Shown piece by piece: positions 13,282 through 14,359 of a stretch of DNA of 14,359 nt (position 1 is the stretch's first letter; each line of letters starts with the position of its first letter). Below the pieces are notes generated by a model. It was not told where the DNA came from. It saw nothing but the letters and a program-made list of their open reading frames with translations, and made no database searches. The stretch comes from an uncultured Porphyromonadaceae bacterium (lineage in GTDB: Bacteria > Bacteroidota > Bacteroidia > Bacteroidales > Muribaculaceae). The DNA is taken from assembly GCA_947176355.1 (NCBI GenBank), contig CAMWQY010000030.1, forward strand, positions 1 to 14,359. Reading direction: 5' to 3'. Both the position numbers and the translations under genes were made by a program.

Positions 13282-14118
13282 TTAAAATTTGAGCATGTCT
13301 TTCATTGTAAAGAAACCGGTCTGTCCTGATCCGAGTTTTAGAGGGCCTACGGAGAATTTCTTGCATTTTTCTGCGAGCCATTCTGCTGCGAGTACTGCAC
13401 CCAAAGCGAATCCTTCGCGGCTTTTGGCAGAGTGTGAAATGGTGATTGTGTCTTGTGGGGAGTCCCAAGTCACTGTGTGGATGCCCGGGACTTCCCCTTC
13501 TCTGCGGTGGGAGATGAAGAGTGTATTGGAAGAAGGATTTTCAGGATTCTTAGGAGTAATGTCCTCGGCATCGTGTTGAGAGTTGTCGATGTTTTCAGCG
13601 TTGTGGGCGTTTTCCGGAGATTCTTTCCAGTTGTCGACTTTGTTTGATGTGGCGATAAGCTCTTCGGCAATGGTGATGGCAGTGCCGGATGGGTGGTCGA
13701 GTTTATGGATATGGTGTACTTCCTCCATCGAGGGAGTGTATTGAGGGTATTCGTTCATTATTCCGGCAAGGTATCGGCTTACTGCTTCAAAGATATTGAC
13801 TCCTATTGAAAAGTTGGAACTGTAGAGCAATGCCCCTTTCCCGCTTTCGCACACGGATTTCACAGCGGGTAGAGAATCGAGCCAACCGGTAGTGCCGCAG
13901 ACGACAGGTACTCCCGCTGAAAAGCAACGTAGGAGGTTGTTGACCGCTGTGGTCGGTTGGGTAAACTCAATTGCGACGTCTGATTTGCGGAATGCTTTAG
14001 AGTCTATATCTGCTTCATTTTCGGCGTCGATGATGACGCTGATTTCGTGGCCTCGATCGCGAGCGATTTTCTCGATCATGTGGCCCATTTTGCCGTAGCC
14101 TATTATTGCGATTTTCAT
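13282..14118 (-). CDS. dapB: 4-hydroxy-tetrahydrodipicolinate reductase
   Basis: A 278-residue cytoplasmic enzyme of the diaminopimelate/lysine pathway; it reduces 4-hydroxy-tetrahydrodipicolinate with NAD(P)H and so feeds peptidoglycan and lysine synthesis. The N-terminal Rossmann motif is IIGYGKMGHM (5-14), CGTTGW lies at 74-79, and the catalytic box is EVHHIHKLDHPSGTA (133-147), with His135 and Lys139 matching the E. coli His159/Lys163 pair. The C-terminal part REGEVPGIHTVTWDS and HSAKSREGFALGAVLAAEWL (229-248) is standard. An extra, weakly conserved stretch rich in Asn, Asp, Pro and Glu lies at about 165-198; related Bacteroidales enzymes are about 250 residues long. The gene is followed by lepB. 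No TAnnTTTG promoter was found in its 125-bp upstream gap, which is mostly tandem repeat, so it may be read from the gene upstream. Confidence 0.93.
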   Translation of the reverse strand: MKIAIIGYGKMGHMIEKIARDRGHEISVIIDAENEADIDSKAFRKSDVAIEFTQPTTAVNNLLRCFSAGVPVVCGTTGWLDSLPAVKSVCESGKGALLYSSNFSIGVNIFEAVSRYLAGIMNEYPQYTPSMEEVHHIHKLDHPSGTAITIAEELIATSNKVDNWKESPENAHNAENIDNSQHDAEDITPKNPENPSSNTLFISHRREGEVPGIHTVTWDSPQDTITISHSAKSREGFALGAVLAAEWLAEKCKKFSVGPLKLGSGQTGFFTMKDMLKF

Positions 14119-14134
14119 ATTTTTATTTTTTTTA

Positions 14135-14230
14135 ATTGGTCAGATTGGTCAGATTGGTCAGATTGGTCTAATTGGTTTAATTGGTTTAATTGGTCTAATT
14201 GGTTTAATTGGTTTAATTGGTCTAATTGGT
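14135..14230. repeat. 9-bp minisatellite upstream of dapB (ten full units)
   Basis: From 14135 the 9-mer ATTGGTnnn repeats ten times without a break. The last three bases run CAG, CAG, CAG, CTA, TTA, TTA, CTA, TTA, TTA, CTA. An eleventh partial unit (ATTGGT, then ATG) begins at 14225. Units 4-10 show a 27-bp higher-order period (CTA-TTA-TTA twice, then CTA), so the array grew by triplets of units. It fills most of the gap between the upstream stop codon and the dapB start, beginning 17 bp from that start. Copy number is likely to vary between strains. Confidence 0.9.
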
Positions 14231-14243
14231 ATGAGTTGGATTG

Positions 14244-14359
14244 TCAGAAGCCGAAGTTGATGTTGTCGATGTAGAGGGTTAGGCCCTCGGTGCCGATGAA
14301 GGGCTCGCCACAGGAGGCTGATGCCATCATTAGGACGTGGGTCGGAGTGGCGTTGGCAT
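14244..14359 (-). CDS. 3' end of a probable PCMD (putative carbohydrate metabolism domain) protein (partial)
   Basis: On the minus strand an open frame enters from the right edge and ends at TGA (14246-14244). The 37 complete codons read ANATPTHVLMMASASCGEPF followed by IGTEGLTLYIDNINFGF. The order of a hydrophobic strand, then AS.S..G..F.G..G..LYID.I, matches the C-terminal strand-turn-strand of PCMD-type Bacteroidetes lipoproteins, which end in a ...G..LYVDD...L.Y pattern. Most of the gene lies outside the window, so domain order and signal peptide cannot be checked. It is in the same direction as dapB and could be cotranscribed with it. Confidence 0.55.
   Translation of the reverse strand, partial: ANATPTHVLMMASASCGEPFIGTEGLTLYIDNINFGF

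Noticed and set aside
14135-14230. CRISPR-like array
   Set aside because: Units are 9 bp with no spacers, so it is a plain tandem repeat.
14047-14274. Forward open frame with WSDW / WFNW peptide repeats
   Set aside because: It is the translation of the 9-bp minisatellite plus the antisense of the dapB start. It has no promoter or leader and no recognisable protein outside the repeat.

Overview
The window looks like chromosomal DNA of a gut Bacteroidales bacterium, most likely a Muribaculaceae-type genome. The evidence is a fimbrillin (type V pilus-like) locus, Bacteroidetes promoters of the TTTG / TAnnTTTG class, genes without Shine-Dalgarno sequences, DUF3575, DUF5119 and DUF4294 families, a large Bacteroidetes-type signal peptidase I, and a probable PCMD protein at the right edge. 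No tRNA, rRNA, CRISPR, transposase or integrase was seen.

Left part (1-8310): a surface-fimbria locus. A membrane-anchored TPR/coiled-coil/LuxR-like HTH regulator (64-1773, minus) is divergent from a plus-strand operon. The operon encodes an OmpA-like + DUF3575 outer-membrane protein, a DUF5119 lipoprotein (4-bp overlap with the previous gene), a fimbrillin-family lipoprotein with a long acidic linker just before its last beta strand, and a 934-residue modular lipoprotein that is probably the tip adhesin. Two good Bacteroidetes promoters face away from each other across 147 bp, with an inverted repeat between their -33 elements. A 10-bp-stem hairpin separates the fimbrillin gene from the tip gene. 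Two hairpins follow the operon.

Middle part (8426-10513): a two-gene sugar-phosphate operon of a divergent ROK-family sugar kinase and a class I mannose-6-phosphate isomerase, with overlapping reading frames.

Right part (10538-14359): a minus-strand housekeeping run. In transcription order it holds the 3' end of a probable PCMD outer-membrane/secreted protein, dapB (lysine and cell-wall precursor synthesis), lepB (signal peptidase I), a WbqC-family gene and a DUF4294 gene. The gaps around dapB carry short tandem repeats: ten 9-bp units upstream and four 7-bp units forming a hairpin downstream. The WbqC-DUF4294 gap holds two competing GC-rich hairpins.

The fimbrial locus is the most interesting region. 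Its gene families are known as parts of Bacteroidales fimbrial loci but are poorly characterised. The regulatory layout, the linker-bearing subunit and the composite tip protein are the points worth following up. All family names come from reading the sequences; no database search was run.
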